Assembly: GCA_921293015.1 (NCBI GenBank)
Contig: OV121097.1
Coordinates: 14,066,924 to 14,130,923, forward strand
Direction of reading: 5' to 3'
DNA from: Phorcus lineatus
Lineage: Eukaryota > Mollusca > Gastropoda > Trochida > Trochidae
Length of the DNA stretch: 64,000 nt
A program made the position numbers and the translations under genes. Of the stretch, positions 45,450 through 57,062 are shown in pieces (within the stretch, counting starts at the first letter, position 1; each line of letters opens with the position of its first letter). The notes under the pieces were generated by a model. It was given only the letters and a program-made list of their open reading frames with translations. It did not search any database and had not been told where the DNA came from.

Positions 45450-45969
45450 TATCTTAGCTAGCGTGAGGAGGAGTTGGCGCTAGCACTCAATAACTACTTT
45501 TAGAGTAACGTCCCTTGATTTGGTCAGTGCTTGTCGGTATTGTACGGGTGATAGGCGTCCTGTATTTACGTGAAAAACGTAACTCTGACAGGATTAAAAA
45601 AATCTGAAAAAATGTGGTCACATATGAAAGTTTGTCAGTTTGAAGAATAATGTACGTCTCCTAAGTTCACTTGACGAATCGCTTTATTACCGCGCGTTCT
45701 GATACGAAGTGAGCTCGGTTTAAAATCAAGTTTAAAATTACGACAAAAAGGATTTATCTTCTTAATTTCATTTTAAAAAATACGGTACTCTCAATGTATG
45801 TATAGAATTGATTTTAAATTAATTAAACTGTTGTCTGTAAGGCGATGAAAACAGTAAGTTTAGCGTATAAATGTGCATCGGTCGTAGGGGTGATTATTAG
45901 CGAAATAAATCACTCCAAAATTGATTTGGGTAACCAATCAGAAATCAGTATTTTCATTCTAGTTTTCGT

Positions 45970-48240
45970 TTCATGTTAGAATATCTCATTATTAGACCCG
46001 ATCATCCGTAGTCATAGAGGAAATGTTCAATTATTGAAGCAAAAACCACTTTTCACCTTTTTTCTGTGAAACCCATTGATCCTTCGAGGTAGGACAGTGG
46101 ATTCACAATGCTTGAACAATCATGGCACTATCGTTTAAATAATTCTTCTTTTGATTAAAGAGCATTGTCTTGCAATTGGAAACGTTTATGTTTCTTTTCA
46201 TGAGATCACTTTTAGGGTTGAAACGGTTTACCGCTGTGTATTTGTATTTATTGAAGGTTCGGGGCACTGAAAATTGAAAATATTGCTGTCATAAACGCTA
46301 AAAATGTCAAATAAAACTCATCCTTATCTGATATATTTAATTAAATATTAACCCAAAGTTAAAACGTCATCCAAACGTACTGACGATCTATCTTCCTTCT
46401 CCGTAAAATGTTTACAAGACAGCGTAGTAACGGTAGATAGGTATGTCAGCAAAATAGATTTAAAGATTGGACAAGATTCATCAATTAAAAGCTTTCAAAC
46501 GAAAACCAAAGGGATATTTAAACAGCTTTCATAATATTTAATTTGTAACTAATTTCATACTTAAAGACATAATATTCTTCCAATGACTTCCATCTACACA
46601 GGTTTGGCGCTCACACGCTACCTGCTTTGTAAATCGATAAGTGAAGCGATTCATGCGTGGCTTGGGCACGTGCACCAATGAAGTTGCAGAAAGCTCCAAG
46701 CTGCATGGTGACATACGATTAGCCGTTCTCGTGAGAATTTCCGAAAATGATAACGTAATCCATTAATACGTTACCAAAAAAATAGAGAGAAATACAAATT
46801 AATTTATTGTTTCTGACATGTTTGAAGTGATTTATTTAATACAGTAGTCGTGTAATGAATATGCGCGATGGGAGTGAGATTCAGTTTGTTTTGACATTTC
46901 TGAAACGAGCTATTTTTTCTACGACTTTAATCAAAACGAAAGTACTTTTCTTCGAACTAATAATCATTGAAATCAACACGTGGTCGATAGATTCTAGAGT
47001 TGCATTGCTTTATTAAGTGACCAGTGAATATATATTATGTGTGTATGAACAGCGATTGATTTATATAAAGTAATAAAACTAAATAAAGTATCATATTTTG
47101 AAAATAAGTTTAATACTTTGTTCTTTGAGTATTCTGTTCACTGTTTAGGGCTACACTAGCTCTCTCTTCAGTGTTTACAAGTCAGACATTAACTTGTTTC
47201 AAGTTGTTCTTTGATTGTTCACCCGAAAGACCACACTAGCTCTTTTTATTAATGCTTTTAAGTCAGATATTTGAGTCTTTTTGAAGAGTTCTTCCACAAT
47301 TAAAGTTTTTGTGCAGTTCATACCTCAGATCTCTTTAATATCTATTTTTACAGAATAATTTTGAAATGTTGCTGGACCGAACCGAAAATTACAAAACCGA
47401 GAGCTCTGTATCGCAATACGAAATGAACCTTGGCATAGCCGTACCGTTTCACCCTAATCACTTTCCTTTTTATGTTATACAATGGTCGCCTTTGAACATC
47501 ATGAAAGTAAATTTACGGATGGTTTCACTAAAGAAACTTAACATAACACAGCATAAGTACCAACCTGATAATTGCACTAGCGCTACCTCAATAACTGAAT
47601 TATTCAAGTGATTATCTTGGCTGATTTTTGCGTTTTTTTCTTTATGTCAATTTATCCTTAGTAGCACTAACAGAATTTTAAAACAAAAGTCAACCTAGTA
47701 TCCATGACATGAAATGACATTATTCAGGATGCCAATGGACGTTTTGTCATGTTACGTTTCTTTTATGTCATCTGTGACAGCCTTTTACAAATTCTTTTTC
47801 AAGGAACCGCCCAATACTGGTTAAGGATAGGGAAATATTAAGTTGAAGGAGTTACTTACATTTTATTATGCTCTTTGAAGCAAACATTGTCAAAAGTTAT
47901 AATGTTTTGCAAAGAGGGTTGGCTTATATTTGTGTGGAGGCGAATAATATACATTCAACAGCTAGAAAGTTTATAAATATTACCATACATTCGACTTATT
48001 GTAAAAGTTCCACACTTCTGAAAAGACTGTTAACAATTCGAAATGCGAACACGCCAGTCATTTAAATGAAACCTACCGCATATATATATATATCCGATAT
48101 AACATCGGATGGTTTGACAAATTAAAGTATACACATATTTATAAAGGAACAAAACCTTTTTTCATGCATGTGAAGTAAATCATAACCAGGGATCAAAGAT
48201 TTATTAAACATTCCTTCTTAGATATTCAACGAGAGGAGTG
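45970..48240. other. AT-rich stretch without a supported gene
   Basis: Short frames (47366-47611, 47868-48065) have no recognisable family or splice context. The only structure I see is the tandem duplication at 47118-47300 and an (AT)n run with a small ATCCGATATAACATCGGAT palindrome near 48090. Confidence 0.45.
47118..47300. repeat. Diverged tandem duplication, about 95-bp unit
   Basis: TTCTTTGAG...CACACTAGCTCT...AAGTCAGA...is present twice (CTACACTAGCTCT at 47151; CCACACTAGCTCT at 47231). Confidence 0.6.
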
Positions 48241-48242
48241 TT

Positions 48243-48300
48243 GATTTGATTTAAAGATCAATAGTTTATTTCCATAATGAGAGGCCACAGGCCTGTAGTA
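48243..48300 (-). repeat. LINE 3' tail remnant
   Basis: GAGAGGCCACAGGCCTGTAGTACAT resembles the end at 40795-40822, preceded by ATTGATTTGATT-type units. It belongs to the same tail family on the minus strand. Confidence 0.45.
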
Positions 48301-48440
48301 CATATTACATAGTTATACAATAATAGGTAGTAACACATTCTTTATAAACATAAACGCTTTGTGTATATAAATAGATGAATTTATTAAATGAGATTTACTT
48401 TGGTTATTCATAAGAGATATAAACTTGATAATATTGATTC

Positions 48441-48608
48441 ATGCAAGATGTACATATTTTGTGCGGAGGAGACTTTATTGCTCATACAGGTACAGATCTA
48501 AACTTTGTTGAAGATGATATCATTGAATTCACAGAGGATGGGGAAAGCTCAATGTGGGACTTTCTTTTAGATCATTTTCACAACAAGATATCTAAAGATA
48601 AGCATTGA
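48441..48608 (+). pseudogene. LINE endonuclease fragment
   Basis: A 55-codon frame reads QDVHILCGGDFIAHTGTDLN, then EDDIIEF...DFLLDHFHNKIS and SKDKH. This matches the endonuclease core of non-LTR retrotransposons (ILCGDFNARTG block followed by the R(S/T)SxDK block). Asn of GDFN is Ile here. No further LINE sequence is visible next to it. Confidence 0.6.
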
Positions 48609-48764
48609 GTATTATAGCAAAAACATACCCAATACAAGTCACGACATTGAAATGTTACTGTTTCGTAGGATCTCCAAATGGCCACTGGTAAAGATAACCA
48701 GACGATGTGTGGTAAAAATTATTGATATGGTTCCTATTCAGTGTTCTGTTTTTTGAAATGAGGA

Positions 48765-48905
48765 CAGTGCAAATGAACAAACATGACTTGTCTTCAAATT
48801 TGGTAATCACTTATAAAGATTTTTTTGAGAGAAAAAAATGACTGTTTTCGATTTTTGACTCCTAATCACTTCAGTGACCTGCCAAAAAATATTACGGTTA
48901 ACTAT
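48765..48905 (-). repeat. Partial relative of the 621-bp miniature element
   Basis: CATGACTTGTCTTCAAATTT, AATCACTTATAAAGATTTT and TCACTTCAGTGACCTGCCAA are the reverse complement of 40020-40150 inside the element at 39850-40470. The CAG terminal repeats are not seen. Confidence 0.6.
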
Positions 48906-48909
48906 GTAC

Positions 48910-49259
48910 AATGAAATATGATTGCGTTAAAGATGTTCGCTCCTCAGTCACAGTTACAAAATTCAAATAACATTTAATCATCATGTTCTAATATGATCAA
49001 TCAAAATGAATCAGTAATTTCTCAATTTTGATAATTACTGACTAAATATTCATCTAAGTAAAGAAACGGAGTATTCTTTGATTCCACTTGCACCTATCGA
49101 GGTGAACATGGACATTTTGCTTAATCATTGAAGGGATATTTTAAATCAATTATGTTCGAGGATCTATTGCTTTCTAAACCGTTTATAGATCATTTATAAA
49201 TGTTCGTTAGGTTATGTGCAGTGCTAATTTTCAGGCAATTTTGTATTTTTTAAAAATAC
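48910..49259. other. AT-rich non-coding DNA
   Basis: Nothing recognisable lies between the partial miniature element and the old repeat block. Confidence 0.45.
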
Positions 49260-49388
49260 ATAAATTTTGTCATATCTCCGAGATCCAAATTGTCCTGACA
49301 TTTTGCAATTAAAATGTTTAACATCTCCTCTCAAACACTTGCCCATGTGTCCTACACTTGAAAAAAGCTGCAGTGGCAATGTCGTTTT

Positions 49389-49677
49389 CATCCTAGTGCC
49401 ACAATCAAAATTTTTGTTACACAATCAAAATTTTTGTTTGTTCTAATTAGATATATATTATATATATAATATATATTAGAGATAACTTAGTCCTTCTTAA
49501 GACAAAGCTAATTCCCAATTAGTTGATACTTTCTCGTGATTAGGTGATAATTGGCTCCTAATTAGGTGATAACTATCTCCAAATTGGTATGTCCTAATCC
49601 AGCAATAATTAAGTTCTAATTAGGTAATGGTAAATCATAATTAGGGGATAAAAATGTTTTACTGTGGCACTAGGATG
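49389..49677. mobile_element. 289-bp miniature inverted-repeat element with inner repeats
   Basis: CATCCTAGTGCCACA at the left and its exact reverse complement TGTGGCACTAGGATG at the right bound it, with a weaker continuation (ATCAAAATTTTT; AAAAATGTTTTAC). The inside has an (AT) palindrome (49448-49480) and four to five units of CTAATTAGGTGATAA type (49500-49650). Confidence 0.7.
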
Positions 49678-49990
49678 CTTCCGTAGAAAACTGCTTGTAT
49701 TTTTATTAAAACTGGCAAGGCGTGCACGTTTGGTTGGATTTAAATTTTGAGCTACCATCACTTTAGTCATGTTTATCGGTTTTTTCTCTGTAAACGTTGT
49801 TGTTAACCTGTGTGTTATTCTTGCACGAGACGACTGCCTCTTTTGGTTGATTATTGTATAATTGTGTGTAATGAATTTCTGTATTTACATAAACAAATGT
49901 ATTTGTAGATGACTTTATACATTCGTGATTATTTATTGTCACTCTATATATTTTTGAGATAACAGCAGTTTGGGGTTTAACTGTGCTATA

Positions 49991-50259
49991 GTGATTATTT
50001 GACTTATATCGCGGCTGCTAGTATTATTGTAGGGAGAAAGCCTGCAACACTACTATAACTATGCATTGCGGTGAAACCTTCGAGAAACGGCTTGAACGGC
50101 GAACCAAGGACGGCACTCAATGACATACAGTGCAGCATTGCATCCAAACCTTACTGTGTGTAGAACAGTTCTCTGGTGCATACAAAGTTGCATGGTGGGA
50201 TTCGAATCCAAGACCACTTGCTGCAAAGCCGAACGTTAACTGCTGCGCTATCCCGGCCC
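49991..50259 (-). repeat. tRNA-headed SINE, nearly complete
   Basis: On the minus strand it opens GGGCCGGGATAGCGCAGCAG and TTAACG, with an A-box-like TAGCGCAGCAGTTAACG. A B-box-like GGATTCGAATCC lies about 40 bases on. These are RNA polymerase III signals inherited from a tRNA. The body follows with GAACTGTTCTACACACAGT and ends AGCAGCCGCGATATAAGT. The same body is found at 17025, 52440 and 53040. The head makes this the most complete copy here. Confidence 0.75.
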
Positions 50260-50674
50260 AAACAGCCTATTTTGTTTAGAATTGAATCAAATTGAAGTAA
50301 TTAAAGTAACAAAGTAAGTATTTAAATGATCAATTGATTCGTCAATAGAAAGAGTTGGTTTTCCGTATCTGCTTCGATTGTTTCCCTTAAATTTTTCAGT
50401 CAACTTTTAATTTTGTAGTTTTAAATACTGATGTTACATTTTTATGATGATTGTGTATTCGAAATAGTTTTACTTTTATATATGTTTTTTGTGTGTCAAT
50501 TTTGGTAAATGTCATAGATTTTATTACTTAACATTGTACTTTTTAAAATGTTTTAATGGTTTTCTTACATTTGCTTACAATAAACACTTAATTCAATTCT
50601 GGTTTGTGCTTTTAATGTGCAAGCATATAAATTGTCTAATTGCATGTACACGCAAATAATACACTACATATAAC

Positions 50675-50887
50675 CACAGGCCCTCGGATCATTAAAAAAA
50701 ATTGTAAATTGAAATTTCAATTTTTTTACAGCACCCCCTAAAGCGAATTGTACCTCTGTTGATAGTATATGGACTGATAACAGAGGTACAATTAGATTCC
50801 GTGGGTGCTCTAAAAAAATATGTTAAAATTTAAAAAAAAATATTAAAATTTAATAAAAACAACAGTTTACTGGTCCGAGGGCCTGTG
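50675..50887. mobile_element. 213-bp palindromic miniature element
   Basis: The ends CACAGGCCCTCGGA and TCCGAGGGCCTGTG are exact reverse complements. Inside, GTACCTCTGTT and AACAGAGGTACAATT, and AGCACCCCC and GGGTGCTCT, continue the symmetry, so most of the element can fold back. It has no coding capacity. Target duplication is unclear. Confidence 0.75.
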
Positions 50888-51429
50888 CTTTTAACGACAT
50901 CTAATCGATTATGTGTCAGCTTGTGTGATCTATATTTAAACGTAAAAATGCTTTACCTTCACCCGGACTCTCTTAAAGATTTTGTCCGAACATAGAATAA
51001 TATTAAGTTTTTTATGACGATGTTCTATTTAGTTAATGGCACATAAGCCCCTTGTATATTGAGGACATGATTACACTACATGAAAAGCCAAAATGCGCCC
51101 GTATCATCTTGAACAGTGGATAATGAAACTACCATAAAATGATGTTGGTGATGAGACTTAATTATTCACCATGCATGTCTATGTCAAAACCGAACCAGTA
51201 GGTATACATCTTGACGGCTTGTATATAGTGCAATAATCAAGATTCATTTAATACATCAATTCATAACGACAACGTAATCTGATTGGCGGCGTAACAATCA
51301 TAATGAAAGGCTGATAAATTCATGTATGTTATTGAGGTTTGTTCGCGTATAGACAAGTTCCAGGTGCCAAGATATCAAATTCAGACCGAGTAGAGGTTTG
51401 TTTGTGACAAAACCTAATCGTATTTATCT

Positions 51430-51785
51430 TGTCGAAAACGCATTTCTCATGGAAGTGTTTGTACCATAATTCGTGAGCACTTGCACATGTACAAGGTGTC
51501 TGCAATGCGGATGCCACGAAACTTAAATGCACAAGATCGACAGCAGACACTTTAATGAAGTCATGATCACGGACATTGGACATCTATAGTGCTGATCCTG
51601 ATGACTTTATGCCCGTGTGGTTACAGAGGATGCAATATGGCTTCATCACTGGGTTCCTGTCGCCAAGCAAGAATCACTGCAATGGAAGCATAAGCACTTT
51701 CCTGCACACAAGAAGTTCAGAACTCAGCCTTCTGCTGGAAAGATCCTGGCGACCATTTTCTGGGATTCTAGGGGTTAGTTTACCT
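51430..51785 (+). pseudogene. mariner-type transposase remnant
   Basis: Fragments in several frames are collinear with mariner transposases. RKRISHGSVCTIIREHLHMY and KVSAMRMPRNLNAQDR (51433-51550) correspond to the end of the DNA-binding region and the WVPRxL linker. SADPDDF (51591) and VVTEDAIWLHHW (51617-51655) correspond to the first catalytic Asp block (usually VTGDESWxHHW). LQWKHKHFPAHKKFRTQPSA and GKILATIFWDSRG (51680-51775) correspond to the second catalytic Asp block (FWDxxG). Stops and frameshifts, and a missing C-terminus, show it is long dead. I saw no terminal repeats. Confidence 0.8.
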
Positions 51786-51839
51786 TACAACTTATTATCA
51801 ATCAAATGTCATTGTTAATCGTCTATATCATGATATTTA

Positions 51840-52439
51840 CAAATCTCCCATTTACAATTTTGTTCAAGTTCTTTTTTTTTTTACATATGTATTACTTTTA
51901 TTTCACAGAAAGCAAAACATAAGGGCAGCAATGTCCTTGTTACACTAACTTAGCAATTGTCCTTGATTTCTAATCATTAAAAACAACTTCTTAAGTTCAG
52001 AATTGATTTCAAGATGTGAACAGTCCTTTTTTTCAAATGCTAGACATAAATTGTATTTCGATCATTGGTAAACTTTGTATATGAAAGTTTCTCCAACTAT
52101 CCTTGCTTAGCTATGTATCCGTAATGTGCAATCCAGTTTTCTCAACGATTACGGGATAAGTTCTAATCTTATTTTGTAAAAGAAAATTCATACCAAACTT
52201 TCATTGCAACCAATCAGAATACAGTAGATTAGACAAGAAAAATATAAACTTGTAACAGAAGCCACGAGGGAAAATTACTTGAGTAACCATTGTGTGTTGA
52301 GAATGCTGTATCAAATTGATTTTAGCTCGTCTAAGGAACGTGACATATGTTTAAACCAAATAATTTAGAGCACAATACATAATTATCAGTTAATTGAGAC
52401 TCTCGTTTGAACAAACGCCGCCATCCTCGGCAACTTTGT
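51840..52439. other. AT-rich non-coding DNA
   Basis: No gene or repeat structure is visible between the mariner remnant and the next SINE. Confidence 0.45.
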
Positions 52440-52640
52440 CTGTAGTAGAGAGCTGTTCTACACACAGTCAGGTTTGGATGCAATGCTACACTGAATTTCA
52501 GTGCAGTACCGCCTATGGATCGCTAGTTCCAGTCGATTGCGGGTTTTCTCCCTGCAATGGTACTAGCAGCCGCGATAAAAGTGAAATTATCTTGAAAGCG
52601 GCGTTAAAAACCAACACACCTCACCTCACCTCGAACAAAA
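52440..52640 (+). repeat. SINE copy without its tRNA head
   Basis: The body AGAGCTGTTCTACACACAGT, GTTTGGATGCAATGCTACAC and the end AGCAGCCGCGATAAAAGTGA, followed by GAAAGCGGCGTTAAA, match the copy at 49991-50259 but extend further 3'. It ends in short CACCT units (52613-52630), a possible simple tail. Confidence 0.75.
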
Positions 52641-53039
52641 GGTAATAATCTAGGCCAGCTGTTCGAATAAAAGATTGATAAATGTATATCAATCTCAATA
52701 TATGTCTGTAATTTGAAGATTTGGAATCTAGACGGGTTTTTTTCAAAGGAAATTTTGATTGGAATATCGGTAAATATACCCAAATCAATCGTGTTATCAT
52801 CTTATCAACTTATTTGAAGGATAGGCAGATTATTTCATTTGTTGGTATTCTCCGGAACAGACCATCTAGAAAGCACTGACTCCATATAAATATCCAAATT
52901 GTCCCTTTACTATTCATTTACACCATTATGTATAAAGACCTTTTATCAACTGAGGTAGAGCAATTAACAGATCATCATATGCTTGTTTAAAACCCCTTCT
53001 TTTGATTTAAAAAAACCTTTCTATTGCAATTTGAAACAT

Positions 53040-53870
53040 TGCAGTAGAGAACTGATCTACAGACTGTAAGGTTTGGGTGCAAGGCTACACTGAATTCCAG
53101 CGCACTTGTGGTTGGCTAATTTGATTGAAAAACATTCTCCGCCTATTTGAAACAGTTATTTTCGTTGTCTTGATTTCACTTTATAAAGCTAACGTGCGTG
53201 CTACTACCCCTTAAATATGCAATTACAACAATTTAATGTCATAAAACTACCAAGTATAAAGAACATACAGGGACACTGCTTCTTCTCCATTAAGATTTTC
53301 AATTTACACAGGGCTTAGTTAGAGCAATGTAACATAAATACATGTATAATTCATCGTAGCCCATCAAATTGTGAATTAAAACTTACCAATTATGAAAATT
53401 ATGTCTGTCTTAATTTGAAGATTTGAAGTATAGTTCTATGTAGAAAGAAAACACCTTAAGGAATAACGTTTAAAAATGTCTTTGTGGAAACGAATTTCAA
53501 GAGGCCATTTCTGTTTTCACATATTTTTCATTTAAACAAGATTAGTTCAAAATTCATAATGATTAGTACTTTTGTTTCAAAAGAATATACATTTTAACAA
53601 TGAATGGAGTCGTTCGAAATTACTTAAAGGGAAAATATTGGGTATAGAAGCTAAGGAATATGAGTCATTAGTGTTTTCCTTATTCATTTTTGGATAATGT
53701 ATCGTTATTTTACTGCTACATCTATGGTATGTTTGTTTTCTTTCAAACTTGGTCAAAATAAACGAATATTTAGATATCCCTGCGACAATACTAGCAGCCG
53801 CGATTTAGGTGAAATACTTTTGAAAGAGGCATTAAACCCAAAATCACCTCACTTCGCAAATAGTTGGAGT
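53040..53870 (+). repeat. SINE split by an insert of about 660 bp
   Basis: The 5' body (GCAGTAGAGAACTGATCTAC to CTGAATTCCAGCGCA) lies at 53040-53115. The matching 3' part (ACTAGCAGCCGCGATTTAGG, then GGCATTAAACC and CACCTCAC) lies at 53777-53870. In the unbroken copy at 52440 these parts are only about 70 bases apart. The sequence between has no gene and no clear inverted ends. Confidence 0.5.
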
Positions 53871-54050
53871 TTTACACCAAGTTATAAAGAGTGAATGTAT
53901 CATTTGGGATACTTGTTGGGACACATCGTTCTGTTTATCTGTGTTTTTGTAGACCAACAACCACTGGTGCGGATCGTATGAGTGATCCATTTCATGTTGA
54001 TTCATGTTGCCGTTTACAACTGAGACATAACGATTTTAACAACCGCTTAT

Positions 54051-55240
54051 AGAATCACACTTTTTGCATTGTTGTATGCTGATGATACGTTTCTTATATC
54101 CGCAGACCTCAATGATTTGCAAAGTATGTTAGATATTTTTAGTAATCATTGCAATAAATGGAAGCTAAAAATTATTACCTCAAAATCCAAAATTTTCGTT
54201 TTCGATGGATCCAAAAAAATAATATAAAAGTACCTTGAAAATGTTGTCATACTTAAACAATAGTAAATTTACTTAAACCTAACATTCACTGGTTGAAAAG
54301 GCAACAAAAGCTATGTTTTTATATTAGACCAGGGAAGAAAATTAAACCTCTCCATTAATTGTCACTTAAAAATGTTTGATTGTATGGTTTCCGCAATTCT
54401 ATTATATGAATGTGAAATCTGGGGTTCTAAAACACATCACTTTGTTTTCTCAAATATTTAACATCGCTTCGGAAATGTTCACCCAACTATATGGTCTAAG
54501 GTGAATTAGGTAGTTTCCCACTTGTTAATGTTATCAAAACCAGAATGGTGAGATTTTGGGCGAAACTTATAACTGGAAAATCGTCAAATTTGTAATCCTT
54601 GATTTATGAATTAATATTCAACGATTTCAACTTGGCACATAAATATGTACATAAATAGATAAATTACCTTCAGAAACTTTTCGACGAACTTGGATTGAGT
54701 TTTATTTGAAAATTTCAAAAATTCAAAAGTATCCTCTGGCTAAGATCAGTTGTTAAAAGTAAATTAAAAGATACCTTTCAGCAAACATGGATTTCTTCAA
54801 AGTAACTGTTTATAGTATATTAAAAAATCCATCTCTCAACTTTGAACAATATCTAACTTCCCCACATTACATAAATCTTTTGAAATCCTATAGAGACAGG
54901 TAGGTGGCGACAAATCCCTGTAAATGATAGGAAATGTACAATCTGTAATTTAAATGAAAATGGGGGATGAGTTTCATTTGTTATTTTTATGTCCGAGTTT
55001 AGAATTTGAAGAGAAAAATACATTCACAAATTTTATCATATCAGACCAAATGTATTCAAAATGAACATCATTTTTAATACAAATAAGCTAGGAACTTTAA
55101 GGAAACTGTCAATGTTTTGTAAAATTATTGTGTCTTTATTGAAGAGATAGTGTCCATAAGTTCGAAATACGTCTCTATGCAATCAACTCAATGAATATTA
55201 TATTTGTATTGCATTGTATTTCACATATGATAAATGTAAC
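54051..55240 (+). pseudogene. LINE reverse transcriptase, C-terminal part
   Basis: It starts at RITLFALLYADDTFLISADL (active site YADD intact), then DLQSMLDIFSNHCNKWKLKI and KSKIFVFDGSKK. Later blocks are LKMFDCMVSAILLYECEIWG (54365) and RWRQIPVNDRKCTICNLNEN (54900), the Cys-containing end. The last 200 bases lead to a probable 3' end near 55240. Stops and shifts lie throughout. The region before the active site is missing, which suggests 5' truncation. Confidence 0.8.
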
Positions 55241-55249
55241 ATTCGATTT

Positions 55250-56185
55250 ACTACAAAACTAAGAACCAAATAAAAAGATTAATCTTTCCGCCAATTATGA
55301 AGAGGATATTACTAGATTTAGAATATTTGTAAATATTTTTTTTCACGATAAAGATAATGATAGTTGAATGTAATGTTCACATTATTCCAAAATAAATTAA
55401 CTTGCATGATATCTAAGGATTTATTGAAATATTCTTTTGCCATAGTGTCTAAATTTACCAACTAAATATCAATGCCCGGTAAAACTAATACGAGGTATTT
55501 TTTTTACCAAAATTGTTTTTCTATAGTTTTGCAAATGCTTTATCAAATCTGAATATAAACCTATATTGCATTTAATTTCTCTTGATGATAATATTTAGGA
55601 CAGTTGTCCAGCTATTTTTAAAAAATCAACAATGTGTAAACTTTAATAATTTCGATGAAATTATACATGTATAATAGTAAGACCCATGATCCAAGGGACC
55701 TCCTTCATACTTTCCCTTTAACAATAAAAGGAGCACATTCATATGTAAAATATTTCCTAAAACAGGTCCCAATAACCCAAAAAACTTCATTATCGTGCCC
55801 TTAGCATTTTTAAACTCAATCTTCTTGATTGAAAGATTCGCAAAACTAAACTTCATTGTAATCTTATCAAACAGATCACTTTCAATGGGCGCGGCCATTT
55901 TGATTTTATCACAAATGACAATGCGAGGCCGATATGCCATGGTAAGGGAGGTAACTAGAGATTACTAAAATCGCCAGAGGGGGCGCTGGTACCAGACCAG
56001 AAAAGTCTTAGGTCGGCAGCAAGGGTTAACTTGGACTCGCGACTGGCGATAGTTGAGCTTTGAGTAGGAAGATGCAACATACCCCGCCAAATTATTTGTC
56101 ATTATAGCTCCCAACATTTTCATACATGGACCATAACTCTGTAATATATTATTGCATACATCTAACCCACGAACTCCATCAAGGT
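55250..56185. other. Non-coding DNA with one doubtful minus-strand frame
   Basis: A minus-strand frame (55626-55940, 104 codons, start MAYRPRIVICDKIKMAAPIE) contains a hydrophobic stretch and a good start context (AAAATGGCCGCG) at its second Met. No family is recognised and no promoter element is certain. GC-richer sequence lies upstream at 55960-56060. I do not call a gene. Confidence 0.3.
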
Positions 56186-56191
56186 ATTATT

Positions 56192-56236
56192 GTATCATCC
56201 CAACTTGGGATCGCGTCCCATCTTAAGATGGGACGG
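56192..56236. repeat. Left terminal inverted repeat of MULE copy 2
   Basis: It contains two palindromes: ATCCCAACTTGGGAT and the 20-bp GTCCCATCTTAAGATGGGAC. It pairs with 62221-62266. Confidence 0.75.
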
Positions 56237-57062
56237 CGAATACTTCAACATGTTCATAATATTCTTATTCTAATGTTGAATTTAGTAATAACATGATAAC
56301 ATGTATCATTTAGATAAGACCCTCGAAAGATATTTTGATTTTATGTTGATTTTCATCACTTATTGGCTATATCTATCTCTCATCGCATACGAGTCTTTCA
56401 TCATAGTACAATGCGATTTCAAAAGTAATTCTTATACAAAATTTTATAAATTTTTTCATTGTATTCTTAAAAATGTTTGATTGTGACAGCATGTTAAGCA
56501 AATAAAAAAGAAAGAAATATACACTCAAAACCCACTCTTAGTGAATACCATGAATGCTAATGCCTTCTAATCAGTTCAAATTTTTACACATAAACCGTTC
56601 CGTTAAGCATGATTTCAATGTACTCATTGTGTTTGATAGTCGAATCTAAGACTTTATGTTTCTAAAACATAATTTACTAACACTAACCTATCAGTGATGG
56701 TCCGTCAATGCTTATAAGATGTCCAGTGAATAAATCCAGTTATGCCTCCCCATATTTCCGATCGAACATGATCTGATCAGTGTCGTGGTGCAAATGGCAA
56801 ACATACCTGCTTGTTAGTTCAAAGAAGGGTGTGGGGTGGGTGGAGGGGGGGAGAGGGGTCCGAAAGAAGGTATTTTGGTAAACATCCGGTTCGGTTATGA
56901 CACTAATACCTGTGTGTCACCTTCCAATTAGTGACAAGAATGGGTACCAATTGTACATGAGCATGTTTGTAACACTAAGGTACACGCCGAGCGTTTGATG
57001 TTTTAGTCAATGATTTTCATTCTTATTTATCAAGGCATTGGCACCTATCGGCAATATCACTG

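Larger units (their letters stand above)
43053..45968. mobile_element. Foldback-type long inverted repeat, about 2.9 kb
   Basis: Left arm 43053-44033 and right arm 45105-45968 are imperfect reverse complements. Outer words: CGAAAACTAGAATG...GATTGGTTACC on the left, and the same as reverse complement at 45925-45968. Inner words: CTATAGACGGCAGTGGAGGA (43573), CAGTCGATCTCTGGCGAT (43741) and CATCGGGGATTCCCTCCCC (43796), all mirrored at 45170-45415. About 190 bp in the middle of each arm (43400-43565; 45420-45610) match poorly. The loop (44034-45104) has only short frames without family. An inner element might span 43567-45419, with ends CACCCCTATAGACG, but I see no target duplication. Confidence 0.75.
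49260..51170. repeat. Ancient dispersed repeat block, copy B
   Basis: Collinear with 34885-36600 but longer, because it carries two miniature elements (49389-49677, 50675-50887) and a SINE (49991-50259) that copy A lacks. The insertions must therefore be younger than the split of A and B. No coding sequence is visible. Confidence 0.55.

Noticed and set aside
55626-55940. 104-codon minus-strand gene with a hydrophobic segment
   Set aside because: Good start context but no family, no splice signals that I can support and no second line of evidence.
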